Below are positions 42,162 through 50,992 of a stretch of 61,370 nucleotides of DNA, one piece after another. Position numbers and translations under genes: made by a program. The DNA is taken from contig CAJMLL010000009.1 in NCBI GenBank assembly GCA_905214225.1, forward strand, positions 1 to 61,370. The letters are read 5' to 3'. Origin of the DNA: an uncultured bacterium (GTDB lineage Bacteria > Bacillota > Clostridia > Peptostreptococcales > Anaerovoracaceae). Each line of letters begins with the position of its first letter. The first letter of the stretch is position 1. The notes under the pieces were generated by a model. The model ran no database searches. It was not told where the DNA came from and saw only the letters and a program-made list of their open reading frames with translations.

Positions 42162-43202
42162 ATGAAATTAACACCGAAGATTGACTATTCCAAGTATGTA
42201 GACCATATCAGAACAATCGAGGCTCATACAGAGGGTGAGTACTGCCGTGTTGCGATCGACTGCCCGAAGACAGAAGGCAAGACAATGATCGAAAGAAAGC
42301 ACTATCTGGAAGAGCATTATGACTACCTGAGAACAGCACTGATGTTTGAGCCTAGAGGGCATCATGACATGTTCGGTTCTTTCATCACCGAGCCATGCAA
42401 CCCGGAAGCTGATTTCGGTGTATTCTTCATGGACGGCGGCGGCTATCTGAACATGTGCGGACACTGCACCATCGGAACAGTCACAGCAATCCTGGAGGGC
42501 GGACTGATGGAGATGAAAGAGCCTCAGACAGAGGTTGTTCTGGAAGCTCCTGCAGGACTGATCAGAACAGTTGCCGACGTTAAGAACGGCAAGGTTACAG
42601 GCGTAACACTGACGAACGTTCCGGCATTCCGCTATAAGAAGGATCTGCACACAACATATGAAGGAAAAGACGTTGTCTATGATATCTGCTTCGGCGGTTC
42701 CTTCTTCGCAATGGTTGATACAGAGAAGAACTTCGGCATCAAGGTAAGCCCGGAGACGGCTCCGTTCCTGACCAAGTTCTCCAGCTTCATGCTGAATGAA
42801 GTCAACAAGACAGTAGAAATCCAGCATCCTGAACTGGATATCACAACAGTAGACCTGGTTGAGAACTACTCCACCACAGATACACCAGACGCAGACCTGC
42901 GCAACCTGGTTGTATTCGGTGACCCGAACGATCCGCAGCTCGACAGAAGCCCATGCGGAACAGGAACATCCGCTAAGCTGTCCCTGCTCCACGCTCTCGG
43001 AGAGCTCCCGGTTGGCAAAGAATTCGTTTACGAGTCCTTCATCGGAACCAAGTTCTACGGAACCATCAAGGAAGAGACCAAGGTTGCTGACTATGATGCA
43101 GTTATCCCTCAGGTCAGAGGCGCTGCTTACCTCTGCGGAGAAGCAACATGGTTCATCGATCCGGACGATGCTCTGGGAAAGGGATTCGTTGTTCCTAGAT
43201 AG
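42162..43202 (+). CDS. prdF: Proline racemase family enzyme
   Basis: A 346-residue cofactor-independent racemase. Both catalytic cysteines are present: Cys99 in LNMCGHCTIG and Cys265 in DRSPCGTGTSA. A Cys pair suits proline racemase or hydroxyproline 2-epimerase, not the Thr-containing dehydratases. Racemisation of L- to D-proline feeds Stickland-type proline reductase; no prdA/prdB genes lie nearby, so the substrate could also be hydroxyproline. Start ATG 42162 is set by AAGGAGG 8 bases upstream. Codon choice is biased to a few codons (GAG, AGA, CTG, ATC), as in highly expressed genes, matching the strong promoter. Strong terminator after. The symbol is given on family grounds only. Confidence 0.88.
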   Translation: MKLTPKIDYSKYVDHIRTIEAHTEGEYCRVAIDCPKTEGKTMIERKHYLEEHYDYLRTALMFEPRGHHDMFGSFITEPCNPEADFGVFFMDGGGYLNMCGHCTIGTVTAILEGGLMEMKEPQTEVVLEAPAGLIRTVADVKNGKVTGVTLTNVPAFRYKKDLHTTYEGKDVVYDICFGGSFFAMVDTEKNFGIKVSPETAPFLTKFSSFMLNEVNKTVEIQHPELDITTVDLVENYSTTDTPDADLRNLVVFGDPNDPQLDRSPCGTGTSAKLSLLHALGELPVGKEFVYESFIGTKFYGTIKEETKVADYDAVIPQVRGAAYLCGEATWFIDPDDALGKGFVVPR

Positions 43203-43250
43203 TTTCCATAATGACGAGACTAATGATTTTACGTAATGAATAGAAGTAAC

Positions 43251-43300
43251 AGGCCGCCGCGGCAGGGTGCATCATCCCTGCCAGCGGCGGTCTGTTTTTA
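43251..43300 (+). terminator. Terminator of the proline racemase gene
   Basis: Long GC stem: GGCCGCCGCGGCAGGG pairs with CCCTGCCAGCGGCGGTC with a one-base bulge, followed by TGTTTTTATG. Confidence 0.9.
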
Positions 43301-43409
43301 TGTCTGATCAATCAGGCAGACTCTGCCAGCGAATTCTGCACAGGATAAAGATCCGGCCAGCCTGTCTGCCTTCCTTCTTTCTGTTCAGTCCGCTACAGAC
43401 ATAAAGAGA

Positions 43410-43457
43410 TGCGCCGGCTGACAGCCTGGATTGTCCAGACTGCTGACGGCGCTGCGC
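43410..43457 (-). terminator. Hairpin after the rhodanese gene
   Basis: Imperfect 20-pair hairpin (TGCGCCGGCTGACAGCCTGG against CCAGACTGCTGACGGCGC). On the minus strand it follows the rhodanese stop by about 40 bases and runs into TCTCTTTATG. Confidence 0.5.
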
Positions 43458-43498
43458 ATGTTCTTTCCTGCAATATTATTTTTTCTTTTGTTCCCCTG

Positions 43499-45484
43499 CT
43501 ACTTTACCAGATCAGCGGCATGGTCTGTCAGAAGACCCTGTGCTCCGCCGATGATGTAGGTAACGTCCTTGAATCCGTTTTCTTTCAGAATGGAAATTGC
43601 TCTCTTGGCTCCGAGGTTTCCGGATCTGCAGATGACAACGATCTTCTTGGACGGATCCAGTTTCTTATCCTTGATTGCTGTTGTCAGGAGATTTTCCTGC
43701 TCGGTTGTGGAGATCGGGAAGCATGCAACCTGAACGGCGCCCTTCAGATGTCCAGTCTTGAAGCCGATGTCTGTTCCGTTATCCAGCTTGATGGAATCCT
43801 GTCTCAGATCCAGGACCTGAGTCTTGGAAGAATCCAGAGCTTTATACTGGTCATAGGTGATGCCGAGTTTCTTCCATGCATCAGCATCTGTATAATCATT
43901 TGCACGGTCTTTCAGCGTAATCGTGTAGGATGCTGTCGCATGCTTTTCACTACTGTTTGCAATTTCCGGAATTCCAGCTGCTGTGATGGTAACCTGAGTC
44001 GTGGATCCGACTGCCGGCATCTTATTAACCGTTACCGTTCCGTCCTTTGCTACGGTGACATAGTCCTCGTTACTGGATGTGTAGGTTACGTTATTATCCA
44101 GTTTTCCGCCTGTAGCAGACAGAGCATTGTCAACAGTTCCTGTCGCGGTTGCTGTGACACTGTCCTTCGCATACTTCAGTCCGCCCAGGGCTGTGTATGT
44201 GGTCGGAAGCTTGTCCGTTGTTGTGTATGTGACATTTCCCTTTGCCGGATCACCGATCTGAACCGGAAGGTTATCATGCTGCTGATATACAAACCATCCA
44301 TCATCATACATGGTCATGTTGGTGTAACCATTCTGATACATGATCAGGAACGGAATGGATGCTCTCCAGCCGGTTCCGCAGTAGAAGGCGAGATTGTCAT
44401 CCAGTGTTGCTCCGTAAGGCTGAATGTACTTGGCAATGGTGTCCGGACCTACAGCGGTTCCGTCAGCGTTTACGTAAGAACCGTCATCGGTATCATGACC
44501 CCAGATCGCTCCCTTAGGCTCGCCGGCCTTCTGGATATAACCATAGCCACTGGTCTGGCCGATGTATTCCTCATAGGAACGGATGCTGACCAGCTTATAC
44601 TTGCTGTCCGCCTTTGTGATTGTATTGGTGTCGACAATCCATTCCGGATGAGCTGCTGTGGATCTGCCGAATGCAGATGCGCTCTTTCCGGTGTTGCTCT
44701 TCTTCTCTGTCGGATATCCTGCCTTGGTCCATGCGCCATAGCCGCCGTCCATGGACTTAACGTTCTTTACGCCAGCCCACAGAAGTGCAAATGCAACACG
44801 GTCATCACCGGAATTCGTCGCTCCGTTCGCGTAAACGATTACTGGTGTATCCGTCGTAATACCGAGCTTGACAAGCTGAGCCTTGATGGAATCGAACTTA
44901 CGGATATCCCAGCGCTGGGATTCTCTATCGAGTTCATTGTTCTCAATCCAGTCTGTGTTGAAGTGGATAGCTCCAGGAATATGACCTGCACCATAATCAG
45001 GATCATCCTTCTCTGTTCCCCAGCCGACTTCCAGAACAACCGGATTCTTCATTTCTTTCTGCTTACCGGCAATCGCTGCGCGGACATAAGCCGCAGACAC
45101 ATAGACCTTGCTGGTCTTCTCTGCCGGCTGAGCCTTGACGTTAGAAGTGGATGCAGCCTTCTTAACCGTGATCTTGACGGAAACCTTCTGCTTTCCAGCC
45201 TGAGCAGTTACAGAAGCACTGCCCTTCTTCAGACCTTTTACAACTACGGAAGTAGTTTTCTTAGATGTCAGCTTGACAATGGTCTTTCCAGATTTAACAG
45301 ACCATTTGACCTTCCGATTTGATTTCAGTTTTACCGTCTTCCCGACATAAATTGTCTTTTTGGACGGAGAAACCTTTAACTTCTTTGCTGCGTAAGACGG
45401 GTTCATGCCTAAGAATGCGACTGCTGTCAGCACTGCCAGAGCCGTAACCATAAACTTGCGCAGAGCAGAGTTAGTCTTAATCAT
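43499..45484 (-). CDS. Secreted triple-rhodanese protein with Ig-like domains
   Basis: A 661-residue exported protein. A signal peptide (to about residue 33, NPSYA) and a Lys-rich Big_2-like domain (about 34-105) are followed by three rhodanese domains. The first (about 120-270) has HIPGAIHFNTDW but its catalytic loop reads VYANGATNSG, with no Cys, so it should be inactive. The second (about 285-430) has FYCGTGWRAS, and the third (about 550-660) has ICRSGNLGAKRA, both with the active Cys. A second Ig-like region lies between them (about 440-535). Active rhodaneses transfer sulfane sulfur to thiols or cyanide; export to the cell surface is unusual. Start ATG 45484 has GGAGGAG directly upstream. 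A hairpin at 43410-43457 may end the transcript. Confidence 0.88.
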   Translation of the reverse strand: MIKTNSALRKFMVTALAVLTAVAFLGMNPSYAAKKLKVSPSKKTIYVGKTVKLKSNRKVKWSVKSGKTIVKLTSKKTTSVVVKGLKKGSASVTAQAGKQKVSVKITVKKAASTSNVKAQPAEKTSKVYVSAAYVRAAIAGKQKEMKNPVVLEVGWGTEKDDPDYGAGHIPGAIHFNTDWIENNELDRESQRWDIRKFDSIKAQLVKLGITTDTPVIVYANGATNSGDDRVAFALLWAGVKNVKSMDGGYGAWTKAGYPTEKKSNTGKSASAFGRSTAAHPEWIVDTNTITKADSKYKLVSIRSYEEYIGQTSGYGYIQKAGEPKGAIWGHDTDDGSYVNADGTAVGPDTIAKYIQPYGATLDDNLAFYCGTGWRASIPFLIMYQNGYTNMTMYDDGWFVYQQHDNLPVQIGDPAKGNVTYTTTDKLPTTYTALGGLKYAKDSVTATATGTVDNALSATGGKLDNNVTYTSSNEDYVTVAKDGTVTVNKMPAVGSTTQVTITAAGIPEIANSSEKHATASYTITLKDRANDYTDADAWKKLGITYDQYKALDSSKTQVLDLRQDSIKLDNGTDIGFKTGHLKGAVQVACFPISTTEQENLLTTAIKDKKLDPSKKIVVICRSGNLGAKRAISILKENGFKDVTYIIGGAQGLLTDHAADLVK

Positions 45485-45858
45485 AATCTCCTCCTCCGTG
45501 AACATGCGATAACTCTCTTCATATATTGTAGTTCCGGCGTACTATCCACCAATATATTCTATCAATGTTAAGCCTATAATTCTAATCGGTAATAAAATAC
45601 CCTTTTAGGATTCGTGATCTCTAACTTAATATAGATCGTGACCCTGACACCTGATTTGTCCATTCTTTCATCACAATAGCGATTCCGATCATCACAAAAC
45701 GGAAAAAATGTGAAAAAATTGTGCCTTCTGTGATATCAGCCTTAACTTAATTCATATTTTCCTGACGCAGGATGAACATGACCCCCGATTACAATAAAGC
45801 CATAAGTTACAGAAAACGAGATGTGAAATCATCATTCAGAAAGAAAGGGAACGAGGTG
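45485..45858. other. Divergent spacer between rhodanese and htrA genes
   Basis: 370 bases without a gene. The 9-mer TAACTTAAT occurs twice (near 45622 and 45744). No promoter reaches consensus. The htrA reading frame is open back to 45772, but the ribosome site favours a later start. Confidence 0.45.
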
Positions 45859-47061
45859 ATGGTCATGCTGAGATGGAGAAAGAACAGACAGCGCAGCGGA
45901 GATCCGTACGAGCAGGGAAATGACCCGATGAGCAACAACGATTATAACCAGAATTACAGCGGCGAGGACTGGGGTAATTCCTACGATAACAGCAGCTTCC
46001 GTGATTATCCGCTGTTTGATGAAAACCGGGGATACTATTCCAAGAACAATTTCAGCGGCGGTCCTTCCTCATCCGGCACGTCACACCTGCAGCCGATCAA
46101 GAAGAAAACGCTGGCTCTGATGATGGCCGGATGCATGCTGGCAACGTCCGCCGTTTCCGTCGGCGGATATGCCTTATACACCAACTACTTCGGGAGTTCA
46201 GGAAGCACCACTTCCGCGACAAATTACAAACTGACAAGTTCAAAAACAACTCTGACGACCGACAGCATCGTGAAGAAGGCGGAGAACTCTGTAGTTTCCA
46301 TTACCGTTACCTCCTCTTCATCTGACAGCAGCGGATTCTCCAGTGCATCTTCGCAGACGACCAGCAGTGCAGGCTCCGGCGTGATCATCCAGTCTAACGG
46401 ATATATTCTGACCTGCGAACACGTCATCGAAGATGCCTCCAGCATCAAGGTCACGCTGAAAAACGGAAAATCCTACACTGCAAAGCTGATCGGTACGGAC
46501 TCCGATAATGACCTTGCGGTCATCAAGATCACCGCGACAGGCCTTACCGCAGCAACATACGGAAACAGCAGCAAGCTGGAAGTCGGCGACTCCGTTGTTG
46601 CCATCGGAAATGCGCTGGGCGAGCTCAGCAATACGGCAACTACAGGAATTGTCAGCGCTCTTGACAGAGAACTTACGATCAACAACCAGAAACTGACCCT
46701 GCTCCAGACAGACGCGTCCGTCAACCCTGGAAATTCCGGCGGCGGTCTGTTCGACAGCTCCGGAAACCTGATTGGGATTGTTGAATCAAAATCCTCAGGT
46801 TCTGACGTAGAAGGCCTGGGCTTCGCCGTTCCGGTCAACACAGCCGCCAAGTCCGCAGCTAAGATCATCAAGACGCAGGGAAATATCGGATCCAGCTCAA
46901 GCTCTGACTCCGATTCCAATTCCAGCTCAGATTCTCAGTACGGATCCGGTTCAGACTCCGATTCCAGTTCCCCATTCGATTCCGGTTCTGACTCATCCGG
47001 CCAGAGCGGCGGAAGCAGCGAATACGGATCCGGTTCGGGCTCCTCCGAAAATCCATGGTAA
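45859..47061 (+). CDS. HtrA/DegP-like membrane-anchored serine protease without PDZ domain
   Basis: A 400-residue trypsin-like protease. The N-terminal 80 residues are polar and cytoplasmic, then comes one membrane helix (about 84-107) and the protease domain outside the cell. The catalytic triad is visible: His188 (LTCEHVIEDA), Asp218 (DNDLAVIKI), Ser293 (VNPGNSGGGL). After the protease, where HtrA proteins have a PDZ domain, there is only a Ser/Asp/Gly-rich tail of about 60 residues, similar to a wall-spanning linker. So activation must differ from PDZ-gated HtrA. GAGG is next to ATG 45859 and 9 bases from the second in-frame ATG (45865), which may be the true start. A terminator follows. 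Confidence 0.9.
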   Translation: MVMLRWRKNRQRSGDPYEQGNDPMSNNDYNQNYSGEDWGNSYDNSSFRDYPLFDENRGYYSKNNFSGGPSSSGTSHLQPIKKKTLALMMAGCMLATSAVSVGGYALYTNYFGSSGSTTSATNYKLTSSKTTLTTDSIVKKAENSVVSITVTSSSSDSSGFSSASSQTTSSAGSGVIIQSNGYILTCEHVIEDASSIKVTLKNGKSYTAKLIGTDSDNDLAVIKITATGLTAATYGNSSKLEVGDSVVAIGNALGELSNTATTGIVSALDRELTINNQKLTLLQTDASVNPGNSGGGLFDSSGNLIGIVESKSSGSDVEGLGFAVPVNTAAKSAAKIIKTQGNIGSSSSSDSDSNSSSDSQYGSGSDSDSSSPFDSGSDSSGQSGGSSEYGSGSGSSENPW

Positions 47062-47098
47062 CACAGGGAATATAATCACAGCGCAGCACTGACATTGT

Positions 47099-47153
47099 TC
47101 AGTTTTACATAGATGGACAGGATTGATACTGAAATACTCAGTTTTACATAGAT
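47099..47153 (+). repeat. Direct repeat after htrA
   Basis: TCAGTTTTACATAGAT occurs at 47099-47114 and again at 47138-47153, identical, 39 bases apart start to start, between the htrA stop and its terminator. Confidence 0.7.
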
Positions 47154-47177
47154 ACTTTCATAAAGGATGAGACCATT

Positions 47178-47217
47178 ACAGGCATCCGGAAATTTCACAT
47201 CCGGGCGCCTGTTTTTC
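47178..47217 (+). terminator. Terminator of htrA
   Basis: ACAGGC ... GCCTGT with an inner TCCGG/CCGG pair, then TTTTCTT. A short inverted repeat (TTGTGT-ATTC-ACACAA, 47218-47233) follows directly. Confidence 0.75.
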
Positions 47218-47233
47218 TTGTGTATTCACACAA

Positions 47234-47520
47234 ATACTTTACTACGTTAAATGATCGCCCGTGTTTGTCCGGCACTTTTCTGTCAGAATCCTTGCGCATT
47301 TACTTTCCCAGTCATATAATTGAAGCGTCGGCAAAAGAAAGACGCAAGGAACTTACGGACTGCCGGGCAGCCGGTTTTCTGCCTTGCTCTGTGGATTTTG
47401 TCAGAAGATAACACTGCCCTGCCATACGGCAGCAGCGCCGGATTGACGGACAGACTGCCTGCCAGGACAGACAATGACAACGATTTAAATATTATCTATA
47501 TAAATGAAGGAGTGAAAAAA
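47234..47520. other. Leader region of pepT
   Basis: About 290 bases with no supported gene. It may hold the pepT promoter, but no -35/-10 pair is near consensus. The pepT reading frame is open upstream to 47320 without a ribosome site. Confidence 0.4.
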
Positions 47521-48750
47521 ATGAAGGCATATGAACGACTGATGGAATACGTCAAGTATCCGACCGGTTCGACGGAAGAAAACGACGCATGCCCGAGTAA
47601 TCCAAAGGAGTTCGATTTCGCGAACGCTCTTGCGGACGAGATGAAAACTCTGGGTGTTGAAGACGTCGACGTCGATGAGCACTGCTACGTAATGGGCACT
47701 ATTCCGGCCAACATTGAGAATTACGATGGACCGGTTCTGGGATTGATCGCGCACATCGATACTTCCCCGGACGCACCGAATGAGAATGTCAAACCGGTTA
47801 TGCATCACTATGAGGGCGGCGACCTGATTATCAACGAGAAGGAAGGCATCAAAGTTGACGCTGAAACCCTGAAGAATTTCATCGGATGCGATATCATTAC
47901 TTCTGACGGAACAACACTTCTGGGCGGCGATAACAAGGCCGGCGTTGCAGAAATCATGACCCTGGCCGAGATCCTGCATAATGACAGCAGCATTAAACAC
48001 GGTACAATCCGCATCGGATTCACACCGGATGAAGAAATCGGACGCAGCAGCGATCTGTTCGATCTGGACAAGTTCGGCGCAGACTGCGCATATACCATTG
48101 ACGGTGATCTGTTCGGCGAATGCCAGAGCGAAACTTTCAGCGCTATGGGATCTAAGGTAACCATCAACGGTGTCGGCGTACATCCTGGATTTGCAAAGAA
48201 TGCAATGATCAATGCGCTGCACGTTGCAGAAGAATTTGATGACATGCTCCCAAGAGACGAGCGTCCGGAATACACCGCAGGAAGAGAAGGATTCTATCAC
48301 CTGGTTACGATGAGCGGCGGCGTTGAGAAGGCTGTCATGAACTTCATCCTGCGTGACTTTGACTGGGATCTGGTCGAAAAGCGTGCGGACATGATGAATA
48401 AGACAGCTGAATTCCTGAACCACAAGTATGGGGAAGGAACGGTTGTTGTTGAAAACACTGAGCAGTACCACAACATGGGAGAAATCATCGAGCAGCATCC
48501 TAAACTGACGGAAATTCCGCTGTCTGTTATCAGAGAAATGGGATACGAGCCGGACACTGCGCCGATCAGAGGCGGCACAGACGGTGCATTCCTGTCCTTC
48601 AGAGGACTTCCTTGCCCGAACCTGGGACCTGGCGGAAGCAACTTCCACGGAAGAAGCGAGTTTGCTGTCGTCCAGGATATGGAAAAAGCAACGGAAATGA
48701 TCACAAAGGTTGTTCAGAAAATCGCAGAAGTAAAAAAATCTGATCTGTAA
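47521..48750 (+). CDS. pepT: Peptidase T (tripeptide aminopeptidase)
   Basis: A 409-residue M20 metallopeptidase that releases the N-terminal residue from tripeptides in the cytoplasm. The two-zinc site is intact: AHIDTSPD (His78, Asp80), GGDNKAG (Asp137), the catalytic and metal Glu pair TPDEEIGR (Glu171, Glu172), IDGD, and a late GGTDGA with NFHGRSEF. The dimerisation domain sits between about residues 195 and 300 (SKVTINGVGVHPG). Start: ATG 47521, AAGGAG 11 bases upstream. The codon set is biased as in highly expressed genes. A terminator follows at 48872. Peptide use fits an amino-acid-fermenting lifestyle. Confidence 0.95.
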   Translation: MKAYERLMEYVKYPTGSTEENDACPSNPKEFDFANALADEMKTLGVEDVDVDEHCYVMGTIPANIENYDGPVLGLIAHIDTSPDAPNENVKPVMHHYEGGDLIINEKEGIKVDAETLKNFIGCDIITSDGTTLLGGDNKAGVAEIMTLAEILHNDSSIKHGTIRIGFTPDEEIGRSSDLFDLDKFGADCAYTIDGDLFGECQSETFSAMGSKVTINGVGVHPGFAKNAMINALHVAEEFDDMLPRDERPEYTAGREGFYHLVTMSGGVEKAVMNFILRDFDWDLVEKRADMMNKTAEFLNHKYGEGTVVVENTEQYHNMGEIIEQHPKLTEIPLSVIREMGYEPDTAPIRGGTDGAFLSFRGLPCPNLGPGGSNFHGRSEFAVVQDMEKATEMITKVVQKIAEVKKSDL

Positions 48751-48871
48751 TTTTACGCAGCCCGAACTGATTCTGCAGACCATTTTTCAGCCACTGGCTG
48801 TCAGCTGCTGAGGAGCCTGAAAGGATCGAAATCATTCATGACGATCTCTCTCCTGCTCACCAGCGATATGT

Positions 48872-48913
48872 AAAAAGCGGTATCACCGGAAATCCACCGG
48901 CGGTACCGCTTTT
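48872..48913 (+). terminator. Terminator of pepT
   Basis: AAAAAGCGGTA (48872-48882) with TACCGCTTTT (48904-48913), plus an inner CCGG pair; T-rich tail. Confidence 0.85.
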
Positions 48914-49040
48914 CTGTCTTTATCATTTTTTCTGATGGAACTCTACCGGTCCGTGCTGTCTGCATATGGATCGTTCAGAGCGAACGAGTCCTGACCCGCC
49001 TGCAGTCCTGCTCTGCTGTCCGCATTGCCAAGCCAAAGCA

Positions 49041-49082
49041 AAAAACCGTTGTCAGTCTTTTACCCGGCAATGAGGGTTTTTG
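49041..49082 (-). terminator. Weak terminator of the repeat-protein gene
   Basis: Imperfect stem with AAAACC/GGTTTT ends on the minus strand and a T6 tail. The 48914-49040 stretch shows no gene. Confidence 0.4.
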
Positions 49083-49160
49083 AAAAAGACAGACACTCAG
49101 CCAGCCTGAAATTCACATAACCATTGAAAATTCAACTGTTTACGTCCTGTACTCTTCCGC

Positions 49161-49529
49161 TTAATCCTGTTGCAGCTCCTCGATCTCTTTTTCAAGCTCA
49201 GCAATTTTCTCCTTATGTGAATCAATTTCCCTGGCCAGATTTCCTGCCTCACCGACAAACTCAGTCTCTCCATTCCTATACTGCACGTAATAAATCTGTC
49301 CGATTTTCTGAAGTTCGGAATCAATCAGTCTGTTTTCCGATGCAATCATATTCTTGCGCTTTGTCACTTCAATCTTCAGTTTCGCGTCATCACTGGCCTG
49401 TTTCCCGGCTTCCTTCGCGACAGCTCCGGCATGCTTTGCCGCCTCACCTGCCTGCTTCGCCGCATCTCCAGCCTGCTTTGCCGCAGATTTTGCCTTATCC
49501 AGAATTGCGTCCTTGTCAAATAATGCCAT
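49161..49529 (-). CDS. Small coiled-coil protein with Ala-rich heptads
   Basis: A 122-residue soluble protein. Near the N-terminus a seven-residue unit is repeated four times: KQAGDAA, KQAGEAA, KHAGAVA, KEAGKQA. These Ala/Lys/Gly heptads resemble LEA or membrane-surface amphipathic helices. The middle has a short strand region (QKIGQIYYVQYRNGETEFVG) and the end is a classic charged coiled coil (KEKIAELEKEIEELQQD). The strand segment looks like a zinc-free version of small clostridial proteins of unknown role. I chose ATG 49529 because GGAGG is 6 bases upstream; the frame is open much further upstream without support. Function unknown. Confidence 0.75.
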   Translation of the reverse strand: MALFDKDAILDKAKSAAKQAGDAAKQAGEAAKHAGAVAKEAGKQASDDAKLKIEVTKRKNMIASENRLIDSELQKIGQIYYVQYRNGETEFVGEAGNLAREIDSHKEKIAELEKEIEELQQD

Positions 49530-49741
49530 ATTACTGCCCTCCTGTCTGACAGATGCATCCAACCGCATAATATAATTACGATTACTCCTGCCCGCTTGTT
49601 CAGAAATCCCAGTTTTCATTGCAGCTGCAGTGAAAACCATATTTACAATGCATACATAACGCCTGTAAATACATACTTGATTATTCTGTATATTGAAATT
49701 ATACCACTGAATCTGATCACAGAACATGGAATTTATTCCAC

Positions 49742-50647
49742 TTATCCTGCCTGCACCATCAGAATATCCATATCCACGGAATGCGAAATTCCCGGAAGTT
49801 TTCCGCTCTGCGAATACTGCCACATGATGTACTTATGCTGAAAGGTTGTCTGATTGGTATAATGCGCGATCCAGAGATCGTATTTTGTCAGATAGGAAAG
49901 ATCCAGAGAATTGTTGATCCATGTCGGATTTCCGTAAATCAGCGGTTTATACCCGTTCTGCTTCACAATAGAACAGAAAGCGTCGGTAATTTTGGTTTTC
50001 TGCATCATAGACAGATTATACGTTCTGCTGGAGGAATCCTCTTCCATGTCAAACGCCACCGGCATTGTAATTCCCTTATGACGGATCTGCTTCAGCGTCC
50101 ATTTTGCTTCCTGAACAGCCTCCTTCGTATTAACCGCGGAAGAATAGAAATACACACCGACATCAAGGCCGGCATTTTCTGCGCCTTCCAGGTTGCTCGC
50201 AAAGCGCTTGTCCAGGCTGACGGCACCATCGGTAGAACCGCGGTAGCCCACACGGATCATCGCAAAGCTGATTCCCGCCTTCTTAACCTTCGCCCAGTCA
50301 ATATCTCCCTGATAGGCGGAGACATCAATTCCGTTTCTGGACGTCCATTCCGCATCCTTATACTTCTTCAGACCATTCTTCCAGTAATAGGCAGAACTGC
50401 TGTACGGATTTACAGCATAGGCCTGCGCCTGGTCCAGACCATTATATTTTCCATGAATGATCCCTGCGCGCCAGTAAATCAGTCCTCCGCAGACCAGTAC
50501 GGCAAGCAGAATCAGAAGGATCGTTTTTCTTTTTCCTCTGCCGGACCAGGAAAGATCGAAATGCCCGCGGAACCACTGCTTCAGCGCAAATGTATTCCGG
50601 CGCACAGACGACTTTCTCCCTTGCGCTTTTCTTTTTGTCCTCTTCAT
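49742..50647 (-). CDS. GH25 lysozyme, membrane anchored
   Basis: A 301-residue glycoside hydrolase family 25 muramidase. A basic N-terminus (many Arg/Lys) and one membrane helix (TILLILLAVLVCGGLIYW, about residues 42-60) are followed by a short stalk and the catalytic barrel from about 110. Motifs: GIDVSAYQGDIDW (first catalytic Asp), FAMIRVGYRG, VGVYFYSSA, VAFDMEEDSS (the D-x-E acid/base pair), PLIYGNPTW and WQYSQSGKLPGI. It should cut N-acetylmuramyl linkages during wall remodelling. The start lacks a strong ribosome site (only weak GGA-type pairing). One GGACAAAA octamer falls in codons 3-5. Confidence 0.92.
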   Translation of the reverse strand: MKRTKRKAQGRKSSVRRNTFALKQWFRGHFDLSWSGRGKRKTILLILLAVLVCGGLIYWRAGIIHGKYNGLDQAQAYAVNPYSSSAYYWKNGLKKYKDAEWTSRNGIDVSAYQGDIDWAKVKKAGISFAMIRVGYRGSTDGAVSLDKRFASNLEGAENAGLDVGVYFYSSAVNTKEAVQEAKWTLKQIRHKGITMPVAFDMEEDSSSRTYNLSMMQKTKITDAFCSIVKQNGYKPLIYGNPTWINNSLDLSYLTKYDLWIAHYTNQTTFQHKYIMWQYSQSGKLPGISHSVDMDILMVQAG

Positions 50648-50689
50648 AAGCTGTTCTCCATCCCGGTCCTGCCGCCGGCCTGAAAATAA

Positions 50690-50731
50690 AAACTCCGCTA
50701 AGCTCCTGCACCAGCAAAAGCCGCGGAGTTT
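50690..50731 (-). terminator. Terminator of the small membrane peptide gene
   Basis: On the minus strand AAACTCCGC (50731-50723) pairs with GCGGAGTTT (50699-50691), followed by TTATTTTC. It lies just before the GH25 start. Confidence 0.7.
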
Positions 50732-50743
50732 CAGAAAAGAAAT

Positions 50744-50851
50744 TTATAACTCTTCCTTCTCATTCATCTCATCATCCAATTCACTGTACGCCATCGCCAG
50801 CACATACACAGCCAGCGCGCACAGACTGAACGTGATCCATTTTTTTCTCAT
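50744..50851 (-). CDS. Small single-pass membrane peptide, 35 residues
   Basis: A 36-codon frame that begins with MRKKW, has one hydrophobic helix (WITFSLCALAVYVLAMAY) and ends with an acidic tail (SELDDEMNEKEEL). GGAGGG is 5 bases before the ATG, and a terminator sits 12 bases after the stop, so it looks like a complete, separately expressed gene. Positive-inside orientation predicts the N-terminus in the cytoplasm and the acidic tail outside. Function unknown; size and layout resemble small regulators of membrane complexes. One GGACAAAA octamer lies about 60 bases upstream. Confidence 0.65.
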   Translation of the reverse strand: MRKKWITFSLCALAVYVLAMAYSELDDEMNEKEEL

Positions 50852-50992
50852 AGAATACCCTCCAGCTGTACGGGAGTGACAATTCATCTCTATTCAGTAT
50901 ATATGCAGACGGGACAAAAATCAACTGCAAGGAGGCCCTCGCTTTCCTGTCATTCCTCTTGATTACTGCCGACAGCAAAACCCCTGCCGCCC

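Noticed and set aside
43409..45322. 637-codon frame antisense to the rhodanese gene
   Set aside because: The real gene on the other strand has signal peptide, domains and ribosome site; the antisense frame has none.
47099..47153. CRISPR-like array
   Set aside because: Only two copies of a 16-bp repeat and no cas genes in the window.
47485..48783. 432-codon frame antisense to pepT
   Set aside because: pepT motifs are complete on the plus strand; the reverse frame is a codon-bias shadow.
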